Assembly (NCBI GenBank): GCA_945889645.1
Contig: CAMDCA010000021.1
Location: 1-34,382 of the forward strand
DNA length: 34,382 nucleotides
Origin: Rhizobium sp. Q54
GTDB lineage: Bacteria > Pseudomonadota > Alphaproteobacteria > UBA2966 > CAIVPW01
Reading direction: 5' to 3'
Position 1 is the first letter of the stretch, and each line of letters starts with the position of its first letter. Below the pieces are notes generated by a model. That model was not told the DNA's origin. It did not search any database and was given only the letters and a program-made list of their open reading frames with translations. This document shows positions 23,569 through 31,800 of this stretch, in pieces. Position numbers and translations under genes: made by a program.

Positions 23569-23644
23569 GTGCCCAGGCGAACGGCTTTGCCAAGGTCTGC
23601 GCTTCCCGATGGTTTCCCATCCAAACTCGCCAGTCGCGCAGACC
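23569..23644 (-). promoter_or_regulatory. ZTP riboswitch (pfl motif) controlling folD
   Basis: On the minus strand a perfect 9-bp stem pairs GGTCTGCGC (23636-23644) with GCGCAGACC (23594-23602). Inside are GACTGGCG and GGGAAACCATCGGGAAGC, matching the conserved aptamer core, and the element ends with CCGTTCGCCTGGGCA, the hallmark of pfl RNAs. These sense ZMP/ZTP, which builds up when 10-formyl-THF is short. Downstream, CCTTC can pair with GGAGG just before the folD ATG, which suggests control of translation; this part is inference. Confidence 0.88.
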
Positions 23645-23667
23645 GCTTTGGTATAGGAGCAACACTG

Positions 23668-23985
23668 CTACCCGGCAAGACCGCGCAGCCACGCCTCGCA
23701 GCGCCCCAGCACGGCGCCTTCAACCAGCACGGTCTTGTGCCGCGAGGTCTCGCCGCGCTCGATCCGCACCTGGGTCTTCGGAACGCCAAGCTGCTTGGCG
23801 ATCATCTCGCACAGCGCGGCATTGGCGCGGCCATCGGTGGGTGGGGCGGTGACGCGCGCCTTGAGGACGCCATGACCGCTGGCGTCCGTCGCAACAGGCC
23901 CGAGGCCTGGTTTGCTCGCCCGCGGCTGGAGGTGGACGGCGATCAGCACGCCGTCCTTGGTGGCGGTGCAGGGGCCAGCGGACAT
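23668..23985 (-). CDS. yggU: DUF167/YggU family protein
   Basis: The 105-residue protein matches the YggU family: LIAVHLQPRASKPGLG, the LKARVTAPPTDGRANAAL core, and VRIERGETSRHKTVLVEG. The fold is known from structural genomics, but the function is not. ATG 23985 is used, 11 bases after the yggT stop; a longer reading continues through yggT in another frame and is a shadow. yggT-yggU adjacency is widespread. Confidence 0.9.
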   Translation of the reverse strand: MSAGPCTATKDGVLIAVHLQPRASKPGLGPVATDASGHGVLKARVTAPPTDGRANAALCEMIAKQLGVPKTQVRIERGETSRHKTVLVEGAVLGRCEAWLRGLAG

Positions 23986-23996
23986 GCCGCCGGCAC

Positions 23997-24281
23997 CTAC
24001 ATCGCGACGAAGACGTCTGCCAGGAGCCGCCGGGCGAAGACGATCAGCAGGATCAGGACCAGGGGCGAGACGTCCACCCCGCCAAGGTTGGGCAGCACGC
24101 GGCGGATCGGCGTAAGCACGGGCTCGGTGATGCGGTGGAAGAAGTCGCCGATCTGGTAGACGACCTTGTTGTGCGTGTTGAGGACGCCGAAGGCGACCAG
24201 CCAGCTCATCACCGCGCTGATGATGAGGGCCCACATGAACAGGTTGAGGATCGTATTGATGAGCCAGTAGAGGGCACTCAC
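23997..24281 (-). CDS. yggT: YggT family membrane protein
   Basis: The 94-residue protein has two hydrophobic segments (about 6-30 and 70-90) around the conserved loop FFHRITEPVLTPIRRVLPNLGGVDVSPLVL. YggT proteins are small inner-membrane proteins implicated in osmotic or envelope homeostasis. GTG 24281 is chosen because AGGAGA lies 8 bases upstream and it gives the full first helix. Confidence 0.92.
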   Translation of the reverse strand: MSALYWLINTILNLFMWALIISAVMSWLVAFGVLNTHNKVVYQIGDFFHRITEPVLTPIRRVLPNLGGVDVSPLVLILLIVFARRLLADVFVAM

Positions 24282-24405
24282 GACTGCTATCTCCTAGCTC
24301 GCGCTGCAGGGTCCGCCCGCGGGCGGTCGCTCTTATGTAATGGGGCGGGCGGGGGCGCACAAGCGACGGCGGCCTTGTGCCGCGTCGGGCCAAGTCGCGC
24401 TCCGG

Positions 24406-24434
24406 TTGACAGGGGTGGGGGCCCTACCCATTAT
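24406..24434 (+). promoter_or_regulatory. promoter of tRNA-Ala
   Basis: A perfect TTGACA (24406-24411) is followed by a 17-base spacer and CATTAT (24429-24434). The tRNA begins 35 bases downstream. The GC-rich stretch after the -10 (CCCGGCG) is of the type found at stringently controlled stable-RNA promoters. Confidence 0.75.
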
Positions 24435-24468
24435 CCCGGCGACTTCGCCTACGTTGGCGACAAGGTGT

Positions 24469-24544
24469 GGGGCCGTAGCTCAGCTGGGAGAGCGCGACGT
24501 TCGCAATGTCGAGGTCAGGGGTTCGATCCCCCTCGGCTCCACCA
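24469..24544 (+). tRNA. tRNA-Ala (anticodon CGC)
   Basis: All cloverleaf parts are present in 76 bases with an encoded CCA: acceptor GGGGCCG/CGGCTCC, D-stem GCTC/GAGC, anticodon stem CGACG/TGTCG with loop TTCGCAA (anticodon CGC, reading GCG), and T-arm AGGGG-TTCGATC-CCCCT. A TTTTT tract follows the CCA. No sign of an integrated element is seen next to it. Confidence 0.97.
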
Positions 24545-24595
24545 TTTTTATCCCCGCGTCCGGCGTCGTGCCAAAGGCGGTTGGACGCGTCGCAG

Positions 24596-25009
24596 CTACT
24601 GGTTCGGCTTGGACACCAAGTCTTGGGTGACCTGGCGCAGGCCACGCACCAGCACGAACAACAGATCGCGCACGAACGGTTCCGCCACGGCGAGGCGGCT
24701 GCGCAGCATTTGCTCTGGCATGACGACGCACATCGTCTCTTTGATCGCGGTGGCCGAGGCCATGCGCGGTTCGCCGTCGAGCGGCGCCATCTCGCCGAAC
24801 ACTTCGCCGCCACCGACGTAGCCGATGACGCGCTCGCCCTTGAGGCCGACCTTGGATATCTCGACGAGGCCGCTCTGCACGATGAAGGCGCGATAGCCGG
24901 GGCTGCCTTCGCAGAAGATGACGGAGCCGGCAGGGTAGCGCACCACCTCGAGCTCGGGGCCATCGGTGGGCACGTGGACTTTGCGGCTTTGGGCAGTCGC
25001 ACTACTCAT
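24596..25009 (-). CDS. cyclic nucleotide-binding domain protein without DNA-binding domain
   Basis: The 137-residue protein is almost only a CRP-type cyclic nucleotide-binding fold: RYPAGSVIFCEGSPGYRAFIVQSGLVEIS and the phosphate-binding cassette-like GGGEVFGEMAPLDGEPRMASATA with the Arg that normally holds the cyclic phosphate. A C-helix follows, then the protein ends, so there is no helix-turn-helix. It could be a small cAMP or cGMP sensor or a partner of another protein. GGAGGG lies just before ATG 25009, and TATAGT at 25048-25053 (minus strand) may be the -10. Confidence 0.85.
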   Translation of the reverse strand: MSSATAQSRKVHVPTDGPELEVVRYPAGSVIFCEGSPGYRAFIVQSGLVEISKVGLKGERVIGYVGGGEVFGEMAPLDGEPRMASATAIKETMCVVMPEQMLRSRLAVAEPFVRDLLFVLVRGLRQVTQDLVSKPNQ

Positions 25010-25123
25010 GGGCCCTCCAGAACGCGAGGGAATCTTCGCTTAGCGTCACTATACATGGCTATCCGGGCGACGCTGTAGCAACGCGTCGTGCGTCACACTC
25101 GTGGTCGTTGTGAAGGCGAGCCA

Positions 25124-26368
25124 TTACGCACCGCGATACGAGATGCGCCACACGACTTGTCCAACGTCGTCGGCAACCAGCAGGCTGCCGTCGGCCGCCA
25201 CCGCGATGCCGACCGGGCGGCCCCACACGTCGGCGCGCGCGGTGCCGCCGGCCCAGAAGCCAGTGGCAAAGTTGACGTACTCGCCGGTCGGGCGGCCGTT
25301 CTCGAACGGTACCGTGACGACCTTGTAGCCGGTCGGTTTGCCCGAGTTCCACGAGCCGTGCAGGGCGACGAAGGCCTGGCCGCGGTACTCGGCCGGGAAG
25401 GCGGTGCCGTCATAGAACGCAAGGCCCAGCGGCGCCGAGTGCGCCTCGAACAGCACGTCCGGTGCCTTGGTCAACGCGACCTGGCCGGGCTTGGCGGTGC
25501 CGAGTTGGCCGGGCGACGCGTGCGGGCCAAGGTAGGCGTACGGCCAACCTAGGAAATCGCCCTGCTGCACCCGCGTCAGGTAATCGGGCACCAGACCGTC
25601 GCCGTAGCCGTCACGCTCGTTGACCACGACGTACAGGTCGTTGCTGCCCGGCCGGTAGGCGATGCCGACCGGATTGCGCAGGCCGCTGGCGAACGTCGCC
25701 TGGTTGGCGCCGTTGATGTCGAAGCGCTGCACCGAAGCGCGTGGCGCCGGTTCCTCCGCCAAGTTGGCGCGGCTGCCGACGGCGACCATCATCGACTTGC
25801 CGTCCGGCGAGATGGCGAGGTTGCGGGTGAAGTGTCCAGCGCCGTCGCCCAGTGCGTTGCGCGCCCCGACCATCGCCGGCGGACCGCCGGCGCGGATGTC
25901 GCCGGCCTTGTACGGCACGCTGTACAGATTGGTCGGATTGCTGGCGTAGAGCACGTCGCCCAGCACGGCGATGCCGTGCACGGCGGCGATGCCCGAGACG
26001 AAGGTGCTCTTCACCTCGGCGACGCCGTCGTTGTTGGCGTCGCGCAGCAGCGTGATGCGGCCCGCCTCGGGCTCGGACAAAAACACGTCGCCGTTGGGCG
26101 CCACCGTCAGCCAGCGCGCGTTCTGCAAGCCATCGGCGAACACGTTGACCTGAAAGCCCGGCGGCACCTGCGGCAGCGTGCCGGCGGGACGCGGGATGGT
26201 GCGCGACGGGTTGGACGCCGACTGCGTCGCACCGGGTGCCGGCAGGTCAGCGAATGTGATCTTGAACTTCTGACCGGGCTGGTCGGCGGCGAACGCGCCG
26301 ATGGGCAATAGCAGCGCGGTCACGGCAACTGCGGCGGCAAGGCGCGGAAACAGCCGACGAGGGTGCAT
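25124..26368 (-). CDS. PQQ-dependent sugar/sorbosone dehydrogenase family protein, secreted
   Basis: The 414-residue protein has a signal peptide (RLAAAVAVTALLLPIGAFA) and the six-bladed beta-propeller pattern of the GdhB-like family (COG2133): PPGFQVNVFADGLQNARWLTVAPNGDVFLSE, VHGIAVLGDVLYASN, RNLAISPDGKSMMVAVGS, GLRNPVGIAYRPGSNDLYVVVNERDGYGDGL and FVALHGSWNSGKPTGYKV. It should oxidise an aldose or a related sugar in the periplasm with PQQ, though the true substrate is open. ATG 26368 is preceded by GGGAGG at proper spacing. No PQQ synthesis genes are in the window. Confidence 0.88.
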   Translation of the reverse strand: MHPRRLFPRLAAAVAVTALLLPIGAFAADQPGQKFKITFADLPAPGATQSASNPSRTIPRPAGTLPQVPPGFQVNVFADGLQNARWLTVAPNGDVFLSEPEAGRITLLRDANNDGVAEVKSTFVSGIAAVHGIAVLGDVLYASNPTNLYSVPYKAGDIRAGGPPAMVGARNALGDGAGHFTRNLAISPDGKSMMVAVGSRANLAEEPAPRASVQRFDINGANQATFASGLRNPVGIAYRPGSNDLYVVVNERDGYGDGLVPDYLTRVQQGDFLGWPYAYLGPHASPGQLGTAKPGQVALTKAPDVLFEAHSAPLGLAFYDGTAFPAEYRGQAFVALHGSWNSGKPTGYKVVTVPFENGRPTGEYVNFATGFWAGGTARADVWGRPVGIAVAADGSLLVADDVGQVVWRISYRGA

Positions 26369-26374
26369 GGCAGT

Positions 26375-26404
26375 CCTCCCGTTAGATGGCCTCCCGTTAG
26401 ATGG
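26375..26404. repeat. 15-base tandem duplication carrying the ribosome-binding site
   Basis: CCTCCCGTTAGATGG occurs twice in direct succession (26375-26389, 26390-26404). On the minus strand each copy holds GGGAGG, and only the copy nearer the ATG is at the right distance from the PQQ-type dehydrogenase gene. Confidence 0.85.
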
Positions 26405-26496
26405 GATGGGGTTGCTCGACTCTTCTTGTCTTGGTGCCAATGTGATCGCGCAGCGGGGCCACGTCGAGGCGCGTTGAAGGGGTATCCCGAATCGGC

Positions 26497-28506
26497 TCAC
26501 CCCAGCCGGCGCGGGTCCGCCGCCAGCAACGCGGCGATGGTCTGATGACTGATGTCCTCGACCTTTGCGGCGGCAGCGAACGCGACCGTCTCGTTGCCCT
26601 CCAGCGCGGCCGCCTGGATGGCTTCACCGACCGCGAACAGGCGCGTCAGGCCGAGACTGCCGGATGTACTGCGCAAGTCGTGGGCTTCGCGCCGCAGGGT
26701 ATTGATGTCGCGCGCCGCAACCGCGTCGCGCACGCGGCCGATACGATCGCGCAAATCGGTGACGTAGAGGTCAACCAGCTCGCCGGTCTTCGCCGCGCCA
26801 ATGCGCGCCGCCAGCGTGCTGACAACGGACCGGTCGATGATCTCGTCGCCCGGTTGCGGAGGAGCCTGGGCGACCGGCGGCTCCTCGCGTTCGACGGTCG
26901 CTCCGGCCCAGCGGCGCACCACAGTGCCAAGCTCGCGCGCGTCCACCGGCTTCAGGACAAAATCGTTGATGGCCGAATGGCGGTAGCGCTCGCGGTCGCG
27001 CTCGCCGGCGTCGGCCGTGACGGCGACGATCGGCACATCGCCGCGCCGGCCGCTCAATGCCCGAATGGCGGCGGCTGCTTCGTAGCCGTCGAGGCCGGGC
27101 AGCTGCACGTCCATCAGCACAAGGCCGTAGTTGCCATGACGCGCGGCATCCACCGCCTTCCAGCCTGTGTCGACGACGTCGGCGGTGTGGCCCATGCGGG
27201 CGAGCAACGCGACCAGCAGGCGGCTGTTCACCGTGTTGTCGTCCACCACCAGCACCGGTGCGCCCGCATGACGCGGTGCGTCGGTCGGCTGCGCGCGTTC
27301 CGGGACCGCCTTGGCGTCGGGCAGCGCCACCTCGAACCAGAACGTACTGCCCTGGCCGAGGGTCGAGTCGACACCGATGTCGCCCGCCATCAGGTCAACC
27401 AGGCTTTTGCACACCGCGAGGCCCAGGCCGGTACCGCCGTAGCGGCGCGCGATGGTCGAGTCGACCTGGCTGAATTTCTGGAACAGCTTGGGCCGCGCCG
27501 CCTCGCTGATGCCGATGCCGGTGTCTTCAATTTCGAAGCGGATGCGCGCGACGTGATTCTTCTTCTGCAGCAAGCGCGCCCGCACCTCGACGTGACCGCG
27601 CTCGGTGAACTTGATGGCGTTGCTGATCAGATTGAGCAGCACTTGGCGCAAGCGTCCCGGATCGCCGCTCATCGTCTTGGGCAGGCGCTCATCCGGTTCC
27701 CACTTGAGCATGAGGCCCTTGGCGGTGGCACGCGGCTCGGTGATGCGCACGGCGCCCGAGATGACGTCGGGCAGGTCGAACGGAATCTGCTCAAGCTCCA
27801 GCTTGCCGGCCTCGACCTTGGAGAAGTCGAGGATGTCGGTGACGATCTCCATCAGCGCCTGGCCGGACTCCTGCACGGTGCGCGCGAAGTCCAGCTGCTC
27901 GGCGTTGAGCGTGGTGTCGAGAAGAAGCCCGGTCATGCCGAGGATGCCGTTGATCGGCGTGCGAATCTCGTGGCTGATCGTCGCGACGAATTCCGACTTG
28001 GTGCGGTTGGCGGTCTCGGCGAGGTTGCGCGCTTCGACCAGCTCGCGCTTCAGGCGCAGCGCTTCGGTGGCGTCGCCCACCACGCCGGCGACGATGCGCG
28101 CGTCGCCGATCTGCAAGCACGGGCGCGATAGCGCGACGGTGAACTCACGCACGTCGCCTTGCGGTGTCGCCAGGCGCATCGACGTCGCGACGTCGGCGGG
28201 TACGTCGCCGGTGTAGGCGGCGCTGCGGCGCAACAGCTCGGCCAGCGTGGCGCGGTCATCTGGCGACACGAGCTCCAAGAAGTCCGGCAGCGCGAGCGAG
28301 GGGCCGGCGTCGGGCCGGCCGATCTGGGTCCAGAAGCAGGCGCCGACCGTGACGCGGTCCGAGGCGACGTTCCATTCCAGCAGCGATTGGTTGGAGGCGG
28401 CGAGCGCCCGTTCGAATACGGCTTCGCGATCGGAATGTGCGGCCGAGGCGGCGCTGCCGTTCCGTCTGGTTGGCCCCGTGCCGCGGGAGCGGCTCCGCTG
28501 AACCAT
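26497..28506 (-). CDS. soluble hybrid sensor histidine kinase with receiver and HPt domains
   Basis: The 669-residue protein has a PAS-like input region (about 25-155), a HisKA domain with H179 in [13 protein letters not shown], an HATPase domain (N-box [28 protein letters not shown]), a receiver domain with D466 in [11 protein letters not shown], and a C-terminal HPt domain with H609 in [15 protein letters not shown]. There is no membrane segment, so it should sense a cytoplasmic signal. The phosphorelay would end at a separate response regulator, which is not in the window. ATG 28506 is used; the TTG two codons upstream is less likely. It is divergent from the amidotransferase gene. Confidence 0.93.
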   Translation of the reverse strand: MVQRSRSRGTGPTRRNGSAASAAHSDREAVFERALAASNQSLLEWNVASDRVTVGACFWTQIGRPDAGPSLALPDFLELVSPDDRATLAELLRRSAAYTGDVPADVATSMRLATPQGDVREFTVALSRPCLQIGDARIVAGVVGDATEALRLKRELVEARNLAETANRTKSEFVATISHEIRTPINGILGMTGLLLDTTLNAEQLDFARTVQESGQALMEIVTDILDFSKVEAGKLELEQIPFDLPDVISGAVRITEPRATAKGLMLKWEPDERLPKTMSGDPGRLRQVLLNLISNAIKFTERGHVEVRARLLQKKNHVARIRFEIEDTGIGISEAARPKLFQKFSQVDSTIARRYGGTGLGLAVCKSLVDLMAGDIGVDSTLGQGSTFWFEVALPDAKAVPERAQPTDAPRHAGAPVLVVDDNTVNSRLLVALLARMGHTADVVDTGWKAVDAARHGNYGLVLMDVQLPGLDGYEAAAAIRALSGRRGDVPIVAVTADAGERDRERYRHSAINDFVLKPVDARELGTVVRRWAGATVEREEPPVAQAPPQPGDEIIDRSVVSTLAARIGAAKTGELVDLYVTDLRDRIGRVRDAVAARDINTLRREAHDLRSTSGSLGLTRLFAVGEAIQAAALEGNETVAFAAAAKVEDISHQTIAALLAADPRRLG

Positions 28507-28580
28507 GCCCAATCAGAGCGCGAACGCGGCGGTATCGCAAGCGACACCTGCGTGGGCTCGAAACGAGGCACGGCAAGGGA

Positions 28581-28609
28581 TTGTCCGCAAAAGCCCTACC
28601 CACTATAGG
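28581..28609 (+). promoter_or_regulatory. promoter of the amidotransferase gene, leaderless geometry
   Basis: TTGTCC (28581-28586), a 17-base spacer and TATAGG (28604-28609) end 6 bases before ATG 28616. The longer reading from 28505 would place this promoter inside the gene, which supports the later start. Confidence 0.5.
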
Positions 28610-28615
28610 GATGCG

Positions 28616-29320
28616 ATGGCAGCCCGCATTCTGCTGGTTACGCACGAGCCCGCGGCCTCGCCCGGACGGGTCGAGGAAGCGTTGCATACGCGCGGTCACG
28701 CGACGGTGCGCTGCCGCACGTTTGCCGGCGACGTGCTGCCGGACGGGCGCGACTTCGACGGCGTCGTCGTGTTCGGCGGCCACATGAGCGCCAACGACGA
28801 GCACCTCGATTTCATCCGCGCCGAGCTGGAGTGGATTCCGACGCCGCTGGCGCACGGCACGCCGTACCTCGGCATCTGCCTCGGTGCGCAGTTGCTGGCG
28901 CGCGCCCTCGGCGCGCCGGTGACGCGGCATCGCGATGGACTGTACGAGATAGGGTTTGCCCGCATCGAGCCGACCGAAGCGGGCGCCGACACGTTCGTGC
29001 AGCCGATGCACGTCTATCACTGGCACGGCGAGGGCTTCGCCATCGCGCAGGGCGCGACGCGGCTGGCGACACGCGACGTATTCGAGAATCAGGCGTTTCG
29101 CTACCGCAACGCCGTCGGCGTGCAGTTCCACCCGGAAGTGACGCCGGCCATCATCACGCGCTGGGTCCGGGACAAGCCGGACCTGCGCCGGCCCGGTGCA
29201 CAGTTGCGCGAGGCGCATCTCGCGGCCGCAGCGATGCACAGCCCGGTGGTCGAGCGCTGGCTGGACGGATTCTTGGAGCGCTGGTTGCGGCGTGGGCGGA
29301 CGGACGCGGCCGCGGCGTAA
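28616..29320 (+). CDS. class I glutamine amidotransferase (GMP synthase-like) protein
   Basis: The 234-residue protein has the triad of class I glutaminases: C88 in YLGICLGAQLLA, H172 and E174 in GVQFHPEVT. FDGVVVFGGHMSANDE gives the oxyanion-region pattern. It is a stand-alone GATase domain of the type found next to many uncharacterised genes, and it may hydrolyse glutamine or gamma-glutamyl compounds, or donate ammonia to a partner that is not in the window. The stop is 7 bases from the convergent gene's stop. Confidence 0.87.
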   Translation: MAARILLVTHEPAASPGRVEEALHTRGHATVRCRTFAGDVLPDGRDFDGVVVFGGHMSANDEHLDFIRAELEWIPTPLAHGTPYLGICLGAQLLARALGAPVTRHRDGLYEIGFARIEPTEAGADTFVQPMHVYHWHGEGFAIAQGATRLATRDVFENQAFRYRNAVGVQFHPEVTPAIITRWVRDKPDLRRPGAQLREAHLAAAAMHSPVVERWLDGFLERWLRRGRTDAAAA

Positions 29321-29327
29321 GGCTTGG

Positions 29328-29762
29328 TTAGAGCGTGCGCACCGCGCTGTTGAACAGCACCTTGGCCGCGCCAGCACCGACGGCTTCGTCGGTCGCGGCC
29401 TGGAAGCGGTCGCCGAGATAGTCGAGATCCGGTGAGCGGTCCGCCGCCGCGCGCGAGTTGGAATACTCCGTCACCGCGGTGAGATAGCTGTCGTACAGGC
29501 GCGGCAGCAGCGAATTGATGCGGTCGAGGCGGTTCTTCATGATCACCTCGAGTTGCAACTCGATGCTCAACTTGCCGCGCGCCACGCCGCGGTCGAACAC
29601 CGTGACGTTCAGCGCCTGCAGCTTGATGAACACCGGCGCGTTGGGATCGGCCTTTTTGGCCCCACCAGCGTCAGCGGCATGGGCGATGGCCGGCAGCCAC
29701 AGGGGCGCCAGGGCGACGCCGGTCAGGAACGAGCGGCGGAGCAGGGGGCGAGCGGGGGTCAT
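29328..29762 (-). CDS. exported protein with FliL-like C-terminal domain and Tat-type signal
   Basis: The 144-residue protein begins with a twin-arginine type signal (RRSFLTGVALAPLWLPAIAHA, RR at residues 9-10). The mature part resembles the FliL C-terminal fold: VFIKLQALNVTVF, KLSIELQLEVIMKNRLDRINSLLPRLYDSYLTAV, then DRFQAATDEAVGAGAAKVLFNSAVRTL, where FliL has a V..VLF segment. FliL proteins act near flagellar stators, but no flagellar gene is in the window and the cytoplasmic/TM part of FliL is replaced by a signal. The similarity was judged by eye only. Confidence 0.55.
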   Translation of the reverse strand: MTPARPLLRRSFLTGVALAPLWLPAIAHAADAGGAKKADPNAPVFIKLQALNVTVFDRGVARGKLSIELQLEVIMKNRLDRINSLLPRLYDSYLTAVTEYSNSRAAADRSPDLDYLGDRFQAATDEAVGAGAAKVLFNSAVRTL

Positions 29763-29816
29763 TGCGGCAAACGTAGCACTCCTGCGGCCCGGCGGCGAGC
29801 CGCCGCGGGCGCCTTC

Positions 29817-29846
29817 TTGACCCTGCGCGAACCCCGCACCTAGTGT
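29817..29846 (+). promoter_or_regulatory. promoter of the mtnBDC operon, leaderless geometry
   Basis: TTGACC (29817-29822), 18 bases and TAGTGT (29841-29846) precede ATG 29853 by 6 bases, so the transcript should begin at the start codon. A GGCGGC-GA-GCCGCC hairpin (29791-29804) lies just upstream. Confidence 0.55.
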
Positions 29847-29852
29847 CCGGCC

Positions 29853-30500
29853 ATGAATCCAAAGGACTCGCACCGCGACGCCGCTGTCCCCGCCCGAGTC
29901 GCCGAGGACGTCATTGCCGCCGGAATCTATGTCTCGGCCAGGGGCTGGACCCCGGCGACGGCCGGCAACCTGTCGGCTCGCATCGATGCGGGGTCGATGG
30001 CCATCACGGCCTCCGGAGTGGACAAGGGCGCCCTGCTGTCCAGCGACTTGCTGGTCTACGACTTTGCCGGCGGGCGGGCGCTCGGGGGGCGCGCGTCGTC
30101 GGCCGAGACGGCCTTGCACGTCGAGCGCTACACGGCGGACGCGACGGTCGGCGCGGTGGTGCACGTCCACGCCCGCAACGCGACGGTGCTGTCGATGGCG
30201 ACGCGCGGCGACGTCATTCGCTTGGAAGGCTACGAACTCTTGAAGGCGCTCGACGGTGTGCGCACGCACGAGACGCCGGTGGACGTGCCGGTGTTCCCCA
30301 ACACCCAGGACATGGACGCATTGGCGCGCGACGTGCGCAAGCGGCTCGGCGCCGGCGGCGACGGCGCGCACACGTTTGGCTATCTTCTCGCCGGCCACGG
30401 ACTGTATGCGTGGGGACGCACCATGGCCGATGCGCTGCGCCACACCGAGGCGCTGGAATTCCTGTTGGGGTGCGAACTGGAAAGGCGAAGGGTCGCATGA
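29853..30500 (+). CDS. mtnB: methylthioribulose-1-phosphate dehydratase MtnB
   Basis: MtnB removes water from 5-methylthioribulose 1-phosphate to form the diketone of the methionine salvage pathway. The 215-residue class II aldolase-like protein has zinc ligands H104 and H106 in VVHVHARN and H182 in AGHGLYAWG. The N-terminal ATAGNLSARI and ITASGVDKG are typical. ATG 29853 lies 6 bases after a -10 element. The stop overlaps mtnD by 4 bases (ATGA). Confidence 0.93.
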   Translation: MNPKDSHRDAAVPARVAEDVIAAGIYVSARGWTPATAGNLSARIDAGSMAITASGVDKGALLSSDLLVYDFAGGRALGGRASSAETALHVERYTADATVGAVVHVHARNATVLSMATRGDVIRLEGYELLKALDGVRTHETPVDVPVFPNTQDMDALARDVRKRLGAGGDGAHTFGYLLAGHGLYAWGRTMADALRHTEALEFLLGCELERRRVA

Positions 30501-31042
30501 GCGAACTGAGGATTTTTCGCGACGACAAACCCGGCGTGCGCGAACGCACGCTGACCGACGGCAGCAAGATCGCCGACGCGCTGGCAGCCGAAGGCATCCT
30601 GTTCGAGCGCTGGAAGGCGGACGTCGAACTCGCCCCGAGCGACAGCCAGGACAAGGTGCTGGCGGCCTACGCCAAGCCGATCGACAAGCTCAAGCGTGCC
30701 AAGGGCTACGTCACCGCCGACGTCGTGCGCATGGTCCCGGACGCGCCCAACCGTGTCGAGGCGCGCCAAAAATTCCTCAAGGAGCACCAGCATGCTGAAG
30801 ACGAGGTGCGCTTCTTCGTCGAAGGCATCGGCTCGTTCTACCTGCACCTTGGTCCGCGGGTGTACCAGGTGGTCTGCGAGCGCAACGACCTCATCTCGGT
30901 GCCGGACAACACCAAGCATTGGTTCGACATGGGGCCGGCGCCGCGCTTCACTGCCATCCGTCTGTTCTCCAATCCGGACGGCTGGGTCGCCAAGTTCACC
31001 GGCGAGACCATCGCCGAGTCGTTCCCGCCGTTCGGTGAATAA
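30497..31042 (+). CDS. mtnD: acireductone dioxygenase MtnD (ARD)
   Basis: MtnD splits the acireductone with oxygen to formate and the methionine precursor 2-keto-4-methylthiobutyrate (Fe form), or along an off-path route giving CO (Ni form). The 181-residue cupin has H97, H99 and E103 in EHQHAEDEVRFFVEG and the fourth ligand H140 in NTKHWFDMG. It overlaps mtnB by ATGA and leads directly into mtnC. Confidence 0.95.
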   Translation: MSELRIFRDDKPGVRERTLTDGSKIADALAAEGILFERWKADVELAPSDSQDKVLAAYAKPIDKLKRAKGYVTADVVRMVPDAPNRVEARQKFLKEHQHAEDEVRFFVEGIGSFYLHLGPRVYQVVCERNDLISVPDNTKHWFDMGPAPRFTAIRLFSNPDGWVAKFTGETIAESFPPFGE

Positions 31043-31049
31043 GGCGGAC

Positions 31050-31763
31050 ATGAACAAGGCCGGCAATCCCGCTCCGCTGATGCGGGGTGCGGTCGCGCTG
31101 CTCGACGTCGAAGGCACGACGACGCCGATCGCGTTCGTGAAGGAGGTTCTGTTTCCCTTCGCGCGTGCGCGCATGGCGACGTTCGTCACCGAGCGCGCAT
31201 CGGAGCCGGCCGTCGCCGCCGAGATCGCCGCGGTCGCCAAAGAGCTGGGGGCGGCGCGTCCCGATCCTGCTGCGGCGGTGCACGCGCTGCTGGCGTGGTC
31301 CGACGCCGACCGCAAGGTGACGCCGCTCAAGTCGCTGCAGGGCATGATCTGGAAGCAGGGCTACGAGTCCGGCGCGCTGCAAGGTCCGGTGTTCGAGGAC
31401 GCCGTCACGCAGTTGCGGGCGTGGAAGGAGCGGGGCATTCCGGTCTTCATCTATTCGTCGGGATCGGTGACGGCGCAGACGTTGTTGTTCCGTCATTCCG
31501 ACCACGGCGACCTGTTGCCACTGCTCGCGGGGCATTTCGACACCACGGTGGGCGGCAAGCTTGAGGCGGGCTCGTACGCCACGATTGCCGGGCGCATCGG
31601 CTTCCCTGCCGCCAAGGTCACGTTCTTCTCCGACCATGCGGGCGAGGTTCGTGCCGCCGCCGAAAGCGGCATGACGGGAGTGCTACTGCGCCGCCCGGGC
31701 GAGGTTCCGCCGCCGTCCGAGCCGTGGAGCGGCACGACGGTCGTGACGTTGGCCGGGTTCTAG
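31050..31763 (+). CDS. mtnC: enolase-phosphatase MtnC (E1)
   Basis: MtnC is a HAD-family enzyme that enolises and dephosphorylates 2,3-diketo-5-methylthiopentyl-1-phosphate to acireductone. The 237-residue protein has motif I in LLDVEGTTTPIAFV, motif II Ser in YSSGSV, and the C-terminal FFSDHAGEVRAA. ATG 31050 follows AAGGCGG closely; an in-frame GTG 31035 inside mtnD is possible. With mtnB and mtnD it covers the later steps of the pathway; mtnA and the MTA-splitting enzyme are elsewhere. Confidence 0.93.
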   Translation: MNKAGNPAPLMRGAVALLDVEGTTTPIAFVKEVLFPFARARMATFVTERASEPAVAAEIAAVAKELGAARPDPAAAVHALLAWSDADRKVTPLKSLQGMIWKQGYESGALQGPVFEDAVTQLRAWKERGIPVFIYSSGSVTAQTLLFRHSDHGDLLPLLAGHFDTTVGGKLEAGSYATIAGRIGFPAAKVTFFSDHAGEVRAAAESGMTGVLLRRPGEVPPPSEPWSGTTVVTLAGF

Positions 31764-31800
31764 CCCCGGCGCGGCGTCCTCCATAAGATGGCGAATCGTC

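Noticed and set aside
24469-24544. tRNA as attachment site of an integrated element
   Set aside because: There is no integrase and no repeated tRNA 3' end nearby; neighbours on both sides are ordinary genes.
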